From the NCBI RefSeq assembly GCF_036320965.1, contig NC_092232.1, forward strand, positions 50,996,982 to 51,060,981: a stretch of DNA of 64,000 nucleotides. Reading direction: 5' to 3'. Each line of letters begins with the position of its first letter. The first letter of the stretch is position 1. A program made the translations under genes and the position numbers. Positions 21,961-32,189 of the stretch are shown here, one piece after another. Source of the stretch: Panulirus ornatus (taxonomy: Eukaryota; Arthropoda; Malacostraca; Decapoda; Palinuridae). A model generated the notes under the pieces. That model searched no databases and had not been told where the DNA came from. It was given only the letters and a program-made list of their open reading frames with translations.

Positions 21961-23253
21961 GTACTGTGCCCATCCCATCGAGTGCCCTCACACTCCCCAT
22001 GAGTTGGTTTGAGATATCCAAAAGGAGTGTGAATGACGAATGTGTGCAGGTCAATACCAGCTTCAATTCTCCTTCCCCCCTTTTGTCAGAGTTAGCCCAG
22101 TGGTTCATCTTTGGAGGGTTAGAATCTAACCTTCATTTCCAGGAACTGTACTTGTAGGGGACCAATGTCTGATGTCAAAAGCAAATATCTGTCCTTGATA
22201 ATTGTGTGAATGATTCAATAATCATGTTTTTTTTCCTCGATCTATGACCCACACAGACCCACACACACACACACACACACACACGTTTATACACCATCCC
22301 TCTCCCTCCCACCAGACCTCATACCCCTCACCAGGTCACGCCATACCTGGTGCTCCGTGCCATGTACCTCTGCCATCCACTCCTATACCCTGACACTTCC
22401 TCCCACTGTCTCCCCTGACAAGCCACACTCCAAGGCGTCGGAGCGTTATCACCTTAAGCCCCTCTACGGCCTGTCACTGAGTCTCGCCTCATCTCTCTCT
22501 CTCTCTCTCTCTCCTCATCTCTCCAGGTTATGACCGCCTGTTAATGTATCTGTGAGGGTCCGGCAGTCTCTTCTTTTGTCCTCATTACCCCCCCCCCAAA
22601 GGCTTCACCCTCATCTACCCTTCCTTTACTTCATCACCTGTCTCTTCCCTTCCTTTGCTTCATCACCTGTGTCCTCCCTTCCTTTGCTTCATCACCCGTC
22701 TCCTCCCTTCCTTTGCATCATCACCTGTCTCTTCTCTTCCTTTGCTTCATCACCTGTGTCCTCCCTTCCTTTTGCTGCATCGCCTGTCTCCTCCCTTCCT
22801 TTACTTCATCGCTTGCCTCTTCCCTTCCTCTGCTTCATCACCCGTCTCTTCCATTCCTCCTACGTCTTCTCCCCCCAAAAAAACACCACATCTGACCATC
22901 CGTTCTCGACCAGGTGTCTCCCATCTAACAATCATCCCAGATCTACTTCGTCTTCAGCCCTAAAACAAGCCGATCTCGACCCCCTCTCTCATCACTCATG
23001 GGGGATTAGAAGCCTCATATTCAGGTCTGATCACCTCTCAAATACTAGGCCTACACGAGGAAACCTCCTTTCCCATATTACCTCCCATCTCCTACTTATC
23101 TCCCACCTCCCACTTCACATAAACTCGAAGGGTCTCAAGGTCTTAAAGGTCCCATTACCTTCGTCATAAGCTCTCAACTTCCTCACCCTGGATCTTACGA
23201 ATAACTCGAGTCTCCATCTCTCTCTCTCTCTCTCTTCCCTCCTCAACCGGCAG
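21961..23253 (+). other. intron of the Ig gene, about 1.3 kb
   Basis: It has a GTACTG donor and a pyrimidine-rich acceptor ending CCGGCAG. It holds a short (CA)n at 22260-22284, (CT)n at 22495-22513, the degenerate array at 22625-22865 and (CT)n at 23217-23235. The frame entering from the upstream exon is open for about 65 codons (GTVPIPSSALTLPMSWFEIS and on), so an intron-retained form would give a different, non-GPI C-terminus. Confidence 0.75.
22625..22865. repeat. degenerate minisatellite, about 29 bp
   Basis: About eight units of TTCATCACCTGTCTCCTCCC, then TTCCTTTGC. It is pyrimidine-rich and intronic. Confidence 0.85.
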
Positions 23254-23492
23254 GCCTGCACAAGAACCAGTTCGAGGACGACCACAAGGCTTCGGTGGCT
23301 ACCTCCAACGCGTCCCACACCAAGGGCAAACGGAAGGACCTACACCACTACAACTTGGAGGCGGGAGATGTCAGTAAGAACGCCCAGTTGCCCAGCGTTC
23401 CAACCAGCAGCGCGACCACGAAGGAGGAGACTTCGATGCTGCACGCCATCCCCTTCGTCTACTTCGCCTTCCACCTTGCTCACATATTTTGA
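23254..23492 (+). CDS. lachesin/DIP-like Ig protein, terminal exon with GPI-type tail
   Basis: Two bases complete a split Gly codon; 78 codons and the stop TGA (23490-23492) follow. The residues form a polar stalk (LHKNQFEDDHKASVATSNAS and on, with an NAS glycosylation site). A Ser/Thr-rich stretch SVPTSSATTKEETS follows, then the hydrophobic end MLHAIPFVYFAFHLAHIF, with no cytoplasmic residues after it. This fits a GPI-anchor signal with cleavage probably in the small-residue stretch. It matches the GPI anchoring known for lachesin, IgLONs and most DIPs. The phase agrees with the preceding exon. A single-pass membrane anchor with no tail is less likely. Confidence 0.85.
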
Positions 23493-23820
23493 GTGGTTGT
23501 TTTAACTAGATATATTATAAATAGTAGGTGTAAAACTGGTGACATATAAAAAAAAGATAATTGAGAGGAAGGGATGAATGATCCTCTTCAAATTATTAAG
23601 TTGCCGCCCACCCCAGTGTGAGCCTTGTACAGTACGTGATAATAATGATGATAATGATGATGATAATGATGATGATGATGATAATGATGCTCCGCTTTCC
23701 TAATTGATCCGTGTCTTGTGAGTCAACATTGTTACGTGTGATTATTGACTGCCCCCCCCCCCCCCCCCTGCCCCCCATCTCTCTGTGTGGAGTATCTCAG
23801 TTATGATTAAATAGATTTTT

Positions 23821-23822
<2 letters not shown>

Positions 23823-23876
<54 letters not shown>

Positions 23877-23928
23877 AAACAGGTCGACGTTGAACTTCGC
23901 TGGCTTTTATTGTGACCAAAAAAAAAAA

Positions 23929-23996
<68 letters not shown>

Positions 23997-24075
23997 AAAC
24001 AGGTCGACGTTGAACTTCGCTGGCTTTTATTGTGACCAAAAAAAAAAGGTGTGTGTGTGTGTGTGTGTGTGTTTG
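23823..24075. repeat. tandem duplication of (GT)n plus 56-bp unit
   Basis: (GT)n is followed by GGAAACAGGTCGACGTTGAA, then CTTCGCTGGCTTTTATTGTG, then a poly-A run. The whole unit is repeated once (about 120 bp) and a third GT tract ends it. The two 56-bp parts appear identical except for one A in the A run, which indicates a very recent duplication. Confidence 0.92.
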
Positions 24076-24237
24076 TGCCTTGGAAAATGCGTGTAAATAG
24101 CATTGCATTCTTGAAAAAAAAAGAAAAAAGAAAATATCCTGAATTATAATTGTAATCTTAGGGGAATATACGGGCCTGGATTACGTGTGTGTGTGTAAAT
24201 AATCATATGTACATCACGGGAGATAACAGATAAGAGA

Positions 24238-24292
24238 AGACGAGTATGTAAATCATACTCTGCCAATATGTAAATCATACTCTGCCAATAAT
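24238..24292. repeat. short tandem duplication
   Basis: Two copies of ATGTAAATCATACTCTGCCA with their flanks. The stretch 24300-24700 is otherwise unique. Confidence 0.8.
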
Positions 24293-24710
24293 ACTTCGTC
24301 AGACTGGCCAATAAGGCTCCGACCAAGTGTCATTTCGAATGGTTGAGGGAGTGTGAAGGTACCTTGGACATGTGGTGATCATCTGTATTTCTGTATCTCA
24401 TACAGAAATAATTGCATCCTGGCCAAAAATGAAGGAAAGCAACTCATCACCATGCATGGTCTCCTATGTCTCCTGTAAATAAGTAAATACATAAATAAAT
24501 CACAGACCGTCTCGATATTCTGTAGTAAAGTATGAAATTTCGTATTCATGGCAACATTCTCTTGTTTACCTCAACAGAGACGAAAACCAATAAATAAATA
24601 AAGACGAAAGTAAAGCGTTATATAACGAGCAAGACTTGACATATTACATGACTTACTTTGATCATCTGTAACACATGAATGATTATGTGAAAGAAAGGAT
24701 TGTTTAGTGT

Positions 24711-24712
<2 letters not shown>

Positions 24713-24782
<70 letters not shown>
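24713..24782. repeat. (TA)n microsatellite
   Basis: About 70 bp of TA. Confidence 0.95.
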
Positions 24783-24785
<3 letters not shown>

Positions 24786-25019
24786 GAGAGCAAGACTTCG
24801 TCCAGACAGACTAAGGAAGGCAGCGAGAGAGACACACACACGACTTATGTAATCCACTGGTCATCCTTCGCTTCGCTGTGGTTCACTCACCTCCCACCCC
24901 CGCGTCTGACCAGGAGGCCACACTTTCCCCTCCTCCCCGCCCTCGTCTCCCTCCCTATTTCCACAGGCGCTCTAACCTGTCTGGGACGAAGAGTGGAGCG
25001 TGAGCCGCGGGAGTAGGTA

Positions 25020-25480
25020 GCGGAAACCCATGAGATGTGGCAAGGCCGCAGGAGTGGATGGGAGGAGGAGTGGATGGGATTGCGAGTGAGTTTCTGGAGA
25101 AAGGAGGTGAGATTGTCGCAAGTTGGGCCTTTCCACCATTGCATGGTCCATGTTGAGGGTGCTGAAGGACTGGCACGAATGCATGTGAGTGGCCGAATCA
25201 CACAGGTACATGTCTGTCGAGTATATTCGTTCAGTGGTAAGGGAAAGTGGTGATTAAGAAGGGAGTGACATACACAGAACATCTGATTTTGGGGAGGAGC
25301 AACGTGGCTACAAGACTGGTCGATGAGGTGTTGATCAGGTGTGTTTGGTTGAATGATGGTGTGTCGGGGAATAACTGATAAACATGAGGGATTGTCAAGT
25401 GGCATTTATGGGTCTCGAAAAGGAATATGATACGCGTGACCGAAGGTGTTACGAACATATGGTGTGTGAGGATTGCCACT
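25020..25480 (+). mobile_element. LINE reverse-transcriptase fragment (N-terminal and central RT)
   Basis: Decayed LINE coding sequence in order. CCGCAGGAGTGGATGGGA gives AGVDG. A stretch equals the usual GDWRNA-type block (GCTGAAGGACTGGCACGAAT). GAGCAACGTGGCTACAAGAC follows, then GATGAGGTGTTGATCAGGTG, and ATTTATGGGTCTCGAAAAGG followed by AATATGATACGC matches F-x-D-L-E-K-A-Y-D-R. Frameshifts and stops are many. The matching RT active-site part is at 26470-26700, so the two may be one old copy split by later insertions. Confidence 0.6.
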
Positions 25481-25494
25481 CAGAGCAAACCACA

Positions 25495-25524
25495 CAAAAC
25501 AAGGCTCTTAGAACAATCACAGGC
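25495..25524 (+). mobile_element. Jockey-like non-LTR signature fragment
   Basis: Ten codons read QNKALRTITG, the conserved post-RT motif of Jockey-clade elements. The sequence after it is too decayed to follow. Confidence 0.45.
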
Positions 25525-26008
25525 TGAGAGGCAGTTCACAGACTTTCAAGCGAAAAGAAAAATGGAAAAAGGGGCTTCCACTGGAATCTCCCTTCACTAA
25601 CCTCGGGGTCCATATTACTTTTCGTAGTAGCACTAGACCCCTGTCATCCAAACCACACTCTAACCAAGCACGAATCACTCCCACAGATGAAACCCAGCCT
25701 TGCTTCATATTGAAGTAGACTTTAATCAAAGATCCACCCCTCCCTCCCTCAACAGACACGATCATGAGAAAGCACAAACACACATTACACGACTCGAGAA
25801 GCGCTAAATAATCGCCCATGCAAATCCAGTCTTAAACTGCATCCCACCAGATATATCTTCCATCTGAAACTACGATCCCCAGTCATGCACATGTTATGCT
25901 TTTCCCAATGCGTTCTGGACAGTACCCATGTTTACAACGCTATGTCTATCCATCCATTTATCTATCAATCTATCTAGCTATCTATCTCTCTATCCACCTA
26001 CCTACCAA

Positions 26009-26010
<2 letters not shown>

Positions 26011-26046
<36 letters not shown>
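26011..26046. repeat. (TA)n microsatellite
   Basis: Short TA run after a (CTAT)n-like lead-in at 25940-26005. The next 26047-26272 is unique AT-rich DNA. Confidence 0.9.
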
Positions 26047-26048
<2 letters not shown>

Positions 26049-26269
26049 TGAAGAATACATATTCATCTTTACCTTGGGCAAAATAATCCTTGCTATGTTT
26101 AACCAGGTTAATTTGGGTCAGTTTACTTCATTTTCAGGTTAATTATTTCATATTTCACACTTTTTGTGGATAAAAGTTGTTGCATATATGAAATTTTGAA
26201 TTCAGTAAGTATATAATTCCTGGATAGGCACCAATTAAGCATAACCTGCAATTTGAACGAACAGGAAAG

Positions 26270-26272
<3 letters not shown>

Positions 26273-26321
<49 letters not shown>
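26273..26321. repeat. (CA)n microsatellite
   Basis: Perfect CA run abutting the SINE head. Confidence 0.95.
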
Positions 26322-26323
<2 letters not shown>

Positions 26324-26465
26324 TGGGGCAGTGTTCAGCGTCACGACCAATCAGCCTATCGGACCAAGGTTTGAGTCCTGAACAGGGCAGATGGCTCATT
26401 GCTAACCCAGCTGTTCATCCTCCCAGTTGAAGGATGGTCGATGAATTGGGCTCCTGGCTTAAGCT
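26321..26465 (+). mobile_element. tRNA-derived SINE
   Basis: A-box-like GGGGCAGTGTTCAGCG near the start and B box GGTTTGAGTCC at 26368-26378, spaced as in a tRNA gene. The body is AACCCAGCTGTTCATCCTCC, GATGGTCGATGAATTGGG and CTGGCTTAAGCTGG. Its end abuts the LINE RT piece that follows. Confidence 0.7.
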
Positions 26466-26760
26466 GGTCGAGTCATTTGCTGTTTGCTGATGACACGGCG
26501 CTGGTGGCAAGTGCGACTCAGAGCCTTTCACGAGCTAGCGTTTGAGTTTGGAAGAATGTGCGAAAGGAGGTAATCAAAAGAATTTGAATATAGGCAAGAT
26601 TTGCACGGTTTAGCTGTGGGAAGGAACAAGTTAGTCGGTGTGTGAGTTTGAGTATAGACAACTTGGAAAGCCTTTGGCTACCTGCGGGGGGTCAATGGAA
26701 CAATAGCTGATCTATGGTATAGGGGGAGTGAGGAGGCGATGGTTCTGGGTCTACACGGAA
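26466..26760 (+). mobile_element. LINE reverse-transcriptase fragment (active site)
   Basis: TTTGCTGATGACACGGCGCT gives FADDTALVA, the F/Y-A-D-D catalytic motif of the LINE RT, matching the copy at 45580-46395. The remainder (GTTTGAGTTTGGAAGAATGT and on) follows the same family but has indels. It is not functional. Confidence 0.7.
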
Positions 26761-27234
26761 ATGGGTGGACAAGATCTAAACAAACGCAGGATTTCTTCTT
26801 TCCCGCGAAAAAATATGTGAGGTAAAGACAATATATTAATTGAATTCTACAAGTTTGACTTGCCATTTGAGTTCACAGGAGTTTCCAGCAATGACAAATC
26901 TAACCACTGATCCTCATTCTAACAGGTATAACCAAGCTATATAATCATTCTATAGGAATATCTAAATCATTCTTATTCTTATAGAAAAAGTATAGATACC
27001 GTAAGCCAATACCACGAGCAAACCAGAGCTAAGTCTCCCAACACCAAGTCGACTGAGACTTGGTTCAGAACTAACCCAGGGGAATCCAGTACTCCCTTAA
27101 TATATAAGACAGAAGGTTTAATCATTCTAATACCTTCAGTAAACCAAGAAGTTTGCATTTGTGTTTGATCTGCCAAGGGACCAGGCTCACAGTTTAGCTT
27201 TATAATGAATATCAGGGCTGCAGTATTGAAGCTA

Positions 27235-27235
<1 letters not shown>
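26761..27235. other. unique non-coding stretch
   Basis: AT-rich sequence without recognised genes or repeats. Confidence 0.5.

Positions 27236-27302
<67 letters not shown>
27236..27302. repeat. (TA)n microsatellite
   Basis: Flank of SINE-like copy 4 on its 3' side (the copy is on the minus strand). Confidence 0.95.
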
Positions 27303-27304
<2 letters not shown>

Positions 27305-27515
27305 TACTATTCGCCATATCCCGCGTTAGCGAGGTAGCGTTAAGAACAGAGGACTGAGCCTTTGAGGAAAATCCTCACTTGGCCCCCTTCTCTGTTCCTT
27401 CTTTTGGAAAATTAATAACGAGGGTAGGATTTCTAGCCCCCAGCTACCTCCCCTTTTAGTCGCCTTCTACGACACGCGGGGAATACGTGGGAAGTAATCT
27501 TTGTCCCCTATCCTC

Positions 27516-27521
<6 letters not shown>
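27303..27521 (-). mobile_element. SINE-like element, copy 4 (shares the LINE tail)
   Basis: Read on the minus strand it begins ATCCCTGAGGATAGGGG, has the core GGCGACTAAAAGGGGAGG and TTTTCCAAAAGAAGGAACAG, and ends in GCTACCTCGCTAACGCGGG followed by ATATGGCGAATAGTATG. (TA)n flanks both sides. Confidence 0.85.

Positions 27522-27601
<80 letters not shown>
27522..27601. repeat. (TA)n microsatellite
   Basis: 80 bp of TA. Confidence 0.95.
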
Positions 27602-27603
<2 letters not shown>

Positions 27604-28404
27604 CCACGAGTGGGAATCAACCTTTGGTGAGGTATATCACAATCAGTAAACAATAAGGTGTACAGTCTCGTCAGAGAACATCTCACTCCAATGGAGACCA
27701 TCATTTCCCTGCTCCTGAGTGAAGCGCAACTTTCAAACTACACGAACCTCGAAAGGAGGCTTGGGTATTATGACAGATATACATTATCAATACTTCATTC
27801 CAGGATAGAGTTCATTCCAGGAAAGAGATCTGTTGCTGTATTCAGTAGTCAAATGAGACTCGTGTGTTGGTATGTGGCATTTTTATGTTGACAGCTTCTG
27901 ACTTTACGTTTGTGTTGGTTAAATACGCGCTGCCGACTCCCTCCCTCCCCACTTCCCCCTTCTGATGCGTTTTGTGTTGGCCAGACGCGCAGCAAGAGAG
28001 TTGACAACACCTACAAGGCAATTTAGATATGGTGTCAGACTCTCAAACCACAATAGTGCCCACTTCCAACACAGACGCTCATTTGACTCTTATACACGTA
28101 CGATAGGCAGATGAAAGACTTTGGTCATTATTGATACACACTGTAGCTTGGAGAGAACTGCTGAGTGATCTTGTTTTAAATCCGAGTTTTCTTTTGGAAA
28201 AGAAAATACCTTTAAGTTCTGGGTATTTTAGATGTGGTGTTGGTCAACTGGGGACTTCTCGACCCCCTCTGTGACCTGGGGTCACTTCACCATGACCTCT
28301 CTATGCGTGTTTCATGTTCTTCTACACTGTTTTGTGACGTAACTACCCGTCATTCACTCTAAAGGCCTCGTTTTCTTCCTTTGTCCGTGTGGTTTCTGGG
28401 GCAA
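27602..28404. other. unique stretch with an everted AGGTCA-type site
   Basis: No exon recognised. At 28271-28283 TGACCTGGGGTCA is an everted pair of nuclear-receptor half-sites separated by 3 bp. More TGACC motifs lie nearby. Confidence 0.4.
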
Positions 28405-28423
28405 ACACACACACACACACACA

Positions 28424-28477
<54 letters not shown>
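28405..28477. repeat. (CA)n microsatellite
   Basis: CA run with one TA break. Confidence 0.95.
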
Positions 28478-28479
<2 letters not shown>

Positions 28480-28654
28480 CAAATGAATCATAAAACAACA
28501 TATGATTCAGGAACATGCTGGTAGCCATATGAATATTGAAACACAAAGATTCGAGCGCTTTCGTGAGTATTCGTAACTTGAGTATTCGTAACTTGAGAGA
28601 TACAGGGATGACGAATACGAAGAGATTTTACAGACATATATATAACAGGTCAGG

Positions 28655-28822
28655 CGTATGACCTTTTCAAATCTGGGGTCACGCATGGGTCAATGGAAAA
28701 TCGTGACCACTTAAGAGAAGGGTCAAGTCGTAGATTAAGTTCCATGACCCGACCCTTGCCTAAAAAGGTCACATTTTCCACTTGACCTTCGCTTGACCTT
28801 CATCTATCAAGGTCAAGGCCTT
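28655..28822. promoter_or_regulatory. cluster of AGGTCA/TGACCT half-sites
   Basis: In under 170 bp there are about nine matches or near matches to the nuclear-receptor half-site in both orientations. They include AAGGTCACA, TTGACCTTCGCTTGACCTTC and TCAAGGTCAAGG. The last contains TCAAGGTCA, the extended monomer site used by FTZ-F1 and ERR type receptors. No gene start is recognised close by, so function is speculative. Confidence 0.35.
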
Positions 28823-28944
28823 AACTGTCATTTCTTGCCTGCAGAATATATTCATGTTCACCATCTCTGTATCCTTGATGAAAATACACACGAAACCGCT
28901 CAGACCTCCGTGTTCTATTTTCCATGCGGCTACCAGCATGTATA

Positions 28945-29130
28945 GAGTGAAATGGAACGATGTGGTATACAGGGAACGACGTACTGTCAGTGGACTAGGG
29001 GAAACGATAGAATTGTCTGGGTGTGGCTTGTCTGCATTGTACACCACAGCGACGAGAATGGAGAGGAGCAAATGCGGCCTTTCTTCGTCTGTTTATATCA
29101 CGACCTCGCTAGCTCGGGAAACGGCGATCA
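28945..29130 (+). mobile_element. LINE 3' tail, decayed
   Basis: GAACGATGTGGTATACAGGG and CGACGTACTGTCAGTGGACT equal the LINE coding end. AAATGCGGCCTTTCTTCGTC and ACGACCTCGCTAGCTCGGG, followed by AAACGGCGATCAAG, are its tail. The longer 3' UTR form (with CATTGTACACCACAG) matches the variant at 5950-6190. Confidence 0.65.
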
Positions 29131-29225
29131 AGTATGGATTAGCCTGGCAATTAGCGTTCACGAATACCATAGAAAAGGTCCTGGGTTCGAATCCTGGCTG
29201 TTGAAGGGTATCATGTGATGTATGT
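29131..29225 (+). mobile_element. tRNA-derived SINE head, fused to the LINE tail
   Basis: A-box-like TAGCCTGGCAATTAGCG and a perfect B box GGTTCGAATCC at 29184-29194 with tRNA-like spacing. It starts immediately after the LINE tail, so the two may form a composite or be nested. It lacks the acceptor-stem pairing needed for a real tRNA. Confidence 0.6.
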
Positions 29226-30181
29226 ATACAGATACATACGTTATACCGTCATGATTACTATTTCAATTGGACATGAATCCTTTTATGTATTCTTACGTTG
29301 GATATCATACATATGAACCTTCTCTACCTCTGAGAAATTAAGAAGCCTCTCCAGTAAGATAAGGTACCAGTGAGAAGCTGCATTGCTTCTATGCACTTAC
29401 ATAGGCGCTGGGAATACACATGAAAGCCTTTGACGGGGTTATCAAGCGGAGTACAATTAAAGTACCACACATTCATAAATCTACACCGATGGAGACAGGA
29501 CTGTAAAACCTTCGTGCCAAAATTTCACCTGTACCCCCTTTAATAACGAGATATGAGCAAGGTCGGCTAAGTTTAGCGACACTACACAACGCCCGCGAAT
29601 CGCACATCTTGATAATGAATGGGTTCTTGGGTTATTCCTCTTTTCTCGAGGTTTTTTGAGATTACTGAGGCAATCGCGGGGTTCAGGCAAAGGTCGGATG
29701 ACGCTCGGCTTTCCCAAATAAAGGGCATCACCTGGTGAAGGAGGAAATTATTGATAGAGACGGGAGAGTACTGTTGCCAAGACGTCACTCACCCTACCCA
29801 AAGCCAGTGTCAGAAATGACGTAGTTATACCTAAATCCATAGAAAACGGATAAGAAGTGTTTCGTTTTTTTTCCCCCCCACCTCTTTTTTTCGTTTTCTT
29901 TCCCAGTGGTTTGTTTCTATTACCACTGTTTATCGGCTTGTGTCTATCCCAAGTGATTTAACTCCTTATCTTTGCCCCCCTCTCCTGTGGGTCATCACTG
30001 TGGGTATAATTTCCTCTCTGTGATTCAGTCCTCAATGTATGTTCTATTTCTCCTTTGGCTTTTACGCTCTTCTCTGTATTCATCATTTTCCATTCTTTTT
30101 TTACGTATACTGTCCTAAGACACGTTCAACTCCTCCACCTTCATTTCTCTGTTACGATTCATTGTGTGTCTGTTCCAGATG

Positions 30182-30183
<2 letters not shown>
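29226..30183. other. unique non-coding stretch
   Basis: No recognised exon, RNA or repeat. Short open frames on the minus strand (29481-29788) lack supporting signals. Confidence 0.45.

Positions 30184-30246
<63 letters not shown>
30184..30246. repeat. (TA)n microsatellite
   Basis: Left flank of the palindromic element. Confidence 0.95.
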
Positions 30247-30248
<2 letters not shown>

Positions 30249-30571
30249 CTATGAGTCCACGGGGAAAATAAAACACGATAAGTTCCCAAGTGCACTTGTA
30301 TGTAATAATCACATCATCAGGGGAGATACAAGAAAAAAATATAGTTGATGTGCAGCGAAGAGACGTAGCTAGGACGCCATTTGGTAAACAAGTTTAAACA
30401 AGTTTGGTAAACAAACTTGTTTACCAAATGCCGTCCTAGCTATGTCTCTTCGTTGTATATCAACTGACTCTTATATCTCTCTCCTGTGTCTCCCCTGATG
30501 ATGTGATTATTACACGAAAGAGCACTTGGGAACTTATCGTGCTTCATTTTCCCCATGAACTCACAGGAATA
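30246..30571. mobile_element. palindromic element, full inverted copy (copy B)
   Basis: Two arms of about 145 bp in opposite orientation. The left arm runs from TTCCTATGAGTCCACGGGG to AGGACGCCATTTGGTAAACA. A short centre with AGTTTAAACAAGTTTGG follows, then the right arm starting TTGTTTACCAAATG and ending CATGAACTCACAGGAAT. The arms are nearly complementary and could form one large hairpin. The right arm on the + strand has CTGATGA at 30495-30501, 14 nt with a GTG/CAC stem, and GAAA at 30516-30519. No protein is encoded. The left side meets (TA)n directly. Confidence 0.85.
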
Positions 30572-30600
30572 TACTTGATCACGCGCAAAACTATGATCCT

Positions 30601-30604
<4 letters not shown>

Positions 30605-30675
<71 letters not shown>
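30605..30675. repeat. (TA)n microsatellite
   Basis: About 70 bp of TA, 33 bp after the palindromic element. Confidence 0.95.
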
Positions 30676-30676
<1 letters not shown>

Positions 30677-30819
30677 AAATTAGAATCAACATGAAATTCT
30701 AATTCACATTGTTTTTCTCTTTTGAAAAGTCTGCGTGACTAATTTCGCAATCACTTTATTAGAGTGACCATCGGTAAGAAACTGTGTATGACGTCATACC
30801 GTTACGTAAGCTGATCAAA

Positions 30820-31045
30820 GCTCCTTTTGACCTTGTGCAGACTATGTGACCTGGCCTGACCTCTGTTGATACTCTACAGGTCAGCTTGGGCACTAGCTTT
30901 AACCTGCTGGGTCAATGGACCTGGAGCACTGGTTTTGTGACCTGGTAATGAACAGGTCTAGAAGACTGGTTCTGTGACCTGGTACTGAACAGGTCTATTA
31001 CACTGCTTTTGTGACCTGGTATTAATTAAACAGGTCTGGAGACAG
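30820..31045. repeat. degenerate array with TGACCT/AGGTC sites, about 50-bp units
   Basis: Three to four imperfect units of CTGGTTTTGTGACCTGGTAA, then TGAACAGGTCTAGAAGA, preceded by unique sequence also rich in TGACCT. Each unit holds one TGACCT and one AGGTC half-site. Confidence 0.7.
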
Positions 31046-31284
31046 CAGCTGAGGTACTTCAAGCCAGCTATGTATAAATGATAATATGTAAAATATATAC
31101 ATATATATACATTCATGTATCTCTAGTCATTAAGTTGTTTTTTGGGGGGTTTTGAAATGATTTCAAATTTTCCATTTTTCATTCTAAGCATCCATTCATC
31201 ATTTTGTTTATTCATACTTGTGTGTATACATATGTTCATGATTTATAATCTCTTCCTTTCTATTTATGTATATATGGGTAATAC

Positions 31285-31287
<3 letters not shown>

Positions 31288-31361
<74 letters not shown>
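31288..31361. repeat. (TA)n microsatellite
   Basis: About 74 bp of TA. The neighbours 31046-31287 and 31362-31724 are unique AT-rich DNA with no recognised gene. Confidence 0.95.
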
Positions 31362-31364
<3 letters not shown>

Positions 31365-31722
31365 ATCCTCCGTTTTCTTTCTTTTCCGATCTGTTTGCCA
31401 GATCTCCGTATGTAAATCTCAGAAAACGGATTTCTCTTATGAGGGTCTAACGCCAATCATTATTATTATTTACCCTTTCATTACAGCATAGTAGGTTGTA
31501 AATACTGAGTCAAACCATTTGTTTTTCCGTCTAAGTGTTGGTATTAGTTTACTGACATTTTATGTAAAAATGTATAATAAAAGTCTTAAGATTAAATTAG
31601 CCTTTTCTTTCATCCCGTTCCAGAAAACACTGCCAGTTCAAAAGGGGGGGGGGCCCTTTTTTTTTCTAATATCCTTCAATGTCCTTCACAAGGATGAGTC
31701 TCCTTCTCTGCTGTGATATACG

Positions 31723-31724
<2 letters not shown>

Positions 31725-31793
<69 letters not shown>
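31725..31793. repeat. (CT)n microsatellite
   Basis: About 69 bp of CT. The following 31794-32185 is unique with no recognised exon. Confidence 0.95.
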
Positions 31794-31797
<4 letters not shown>

Positions 31798-32189
31798 AGG
31801 TTCCAACGCGCGTAAATCTCCAGCCACGTAGAAAACAAATGGGTAGTTACTCTCATACAAGCAGAGTTCCCAGTACCGCAAGGTTCTCTTCTGGGACCAC
31901 TGCTCTTCTTGAATCTGTTGCGAATACCTTGCCTCAGGGACAGAGTCCCTTCCTGAACAGGTTTGAAGACGAGGGAACAAAGAGCAAAAGGGGGATTTGA
32001 ATGCCTTTGATAATAGACTTGATAAAATGCTTCGCTTCAAGCCCACGACTTATTATTATTTGCGCCTCCACAGTGGAAAGTTAGAATTCGCATGTTCATG
32101 TCTGTGAATGAGCCATATGCCTTTCTAACTTCTAACCACACTGCTCTGTGAGGTTTCTGCTATCTTCCACTATCACAAAATAGCCTCGA

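Larger units (their letters stand above)
23493..24602 (+). other. probable 3' UTR and downstream region of the Ig gene
   Basis: After the stop come an AT-rich stretch, an imperfect (ATG/ATA)n at 23638-23690, a C run at 23752-23768 and the duplicated (GT)n unit. Candidate polyadenylation hexamers AATAAA occur at 24494-24499 and repeatedly at 24589-24602, about 1.0-1.1 kb after the stop. The true end cannot be set from sequence. Confidence 0.4.

Noticed and set aside
22552..23169. 205-codon Ser/Pro/Leu protein inside the Ig-gene intron
   Set aside because: It follows a pyrimidine-rich 29-bp repeat on the same strand as the gene and overlaps no splice-supported exon.
29184..29194. tRNA gene (perfect B box)
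   Set aside because: No acceptor stem or full cloverleaf; sequence continues as a SINE.
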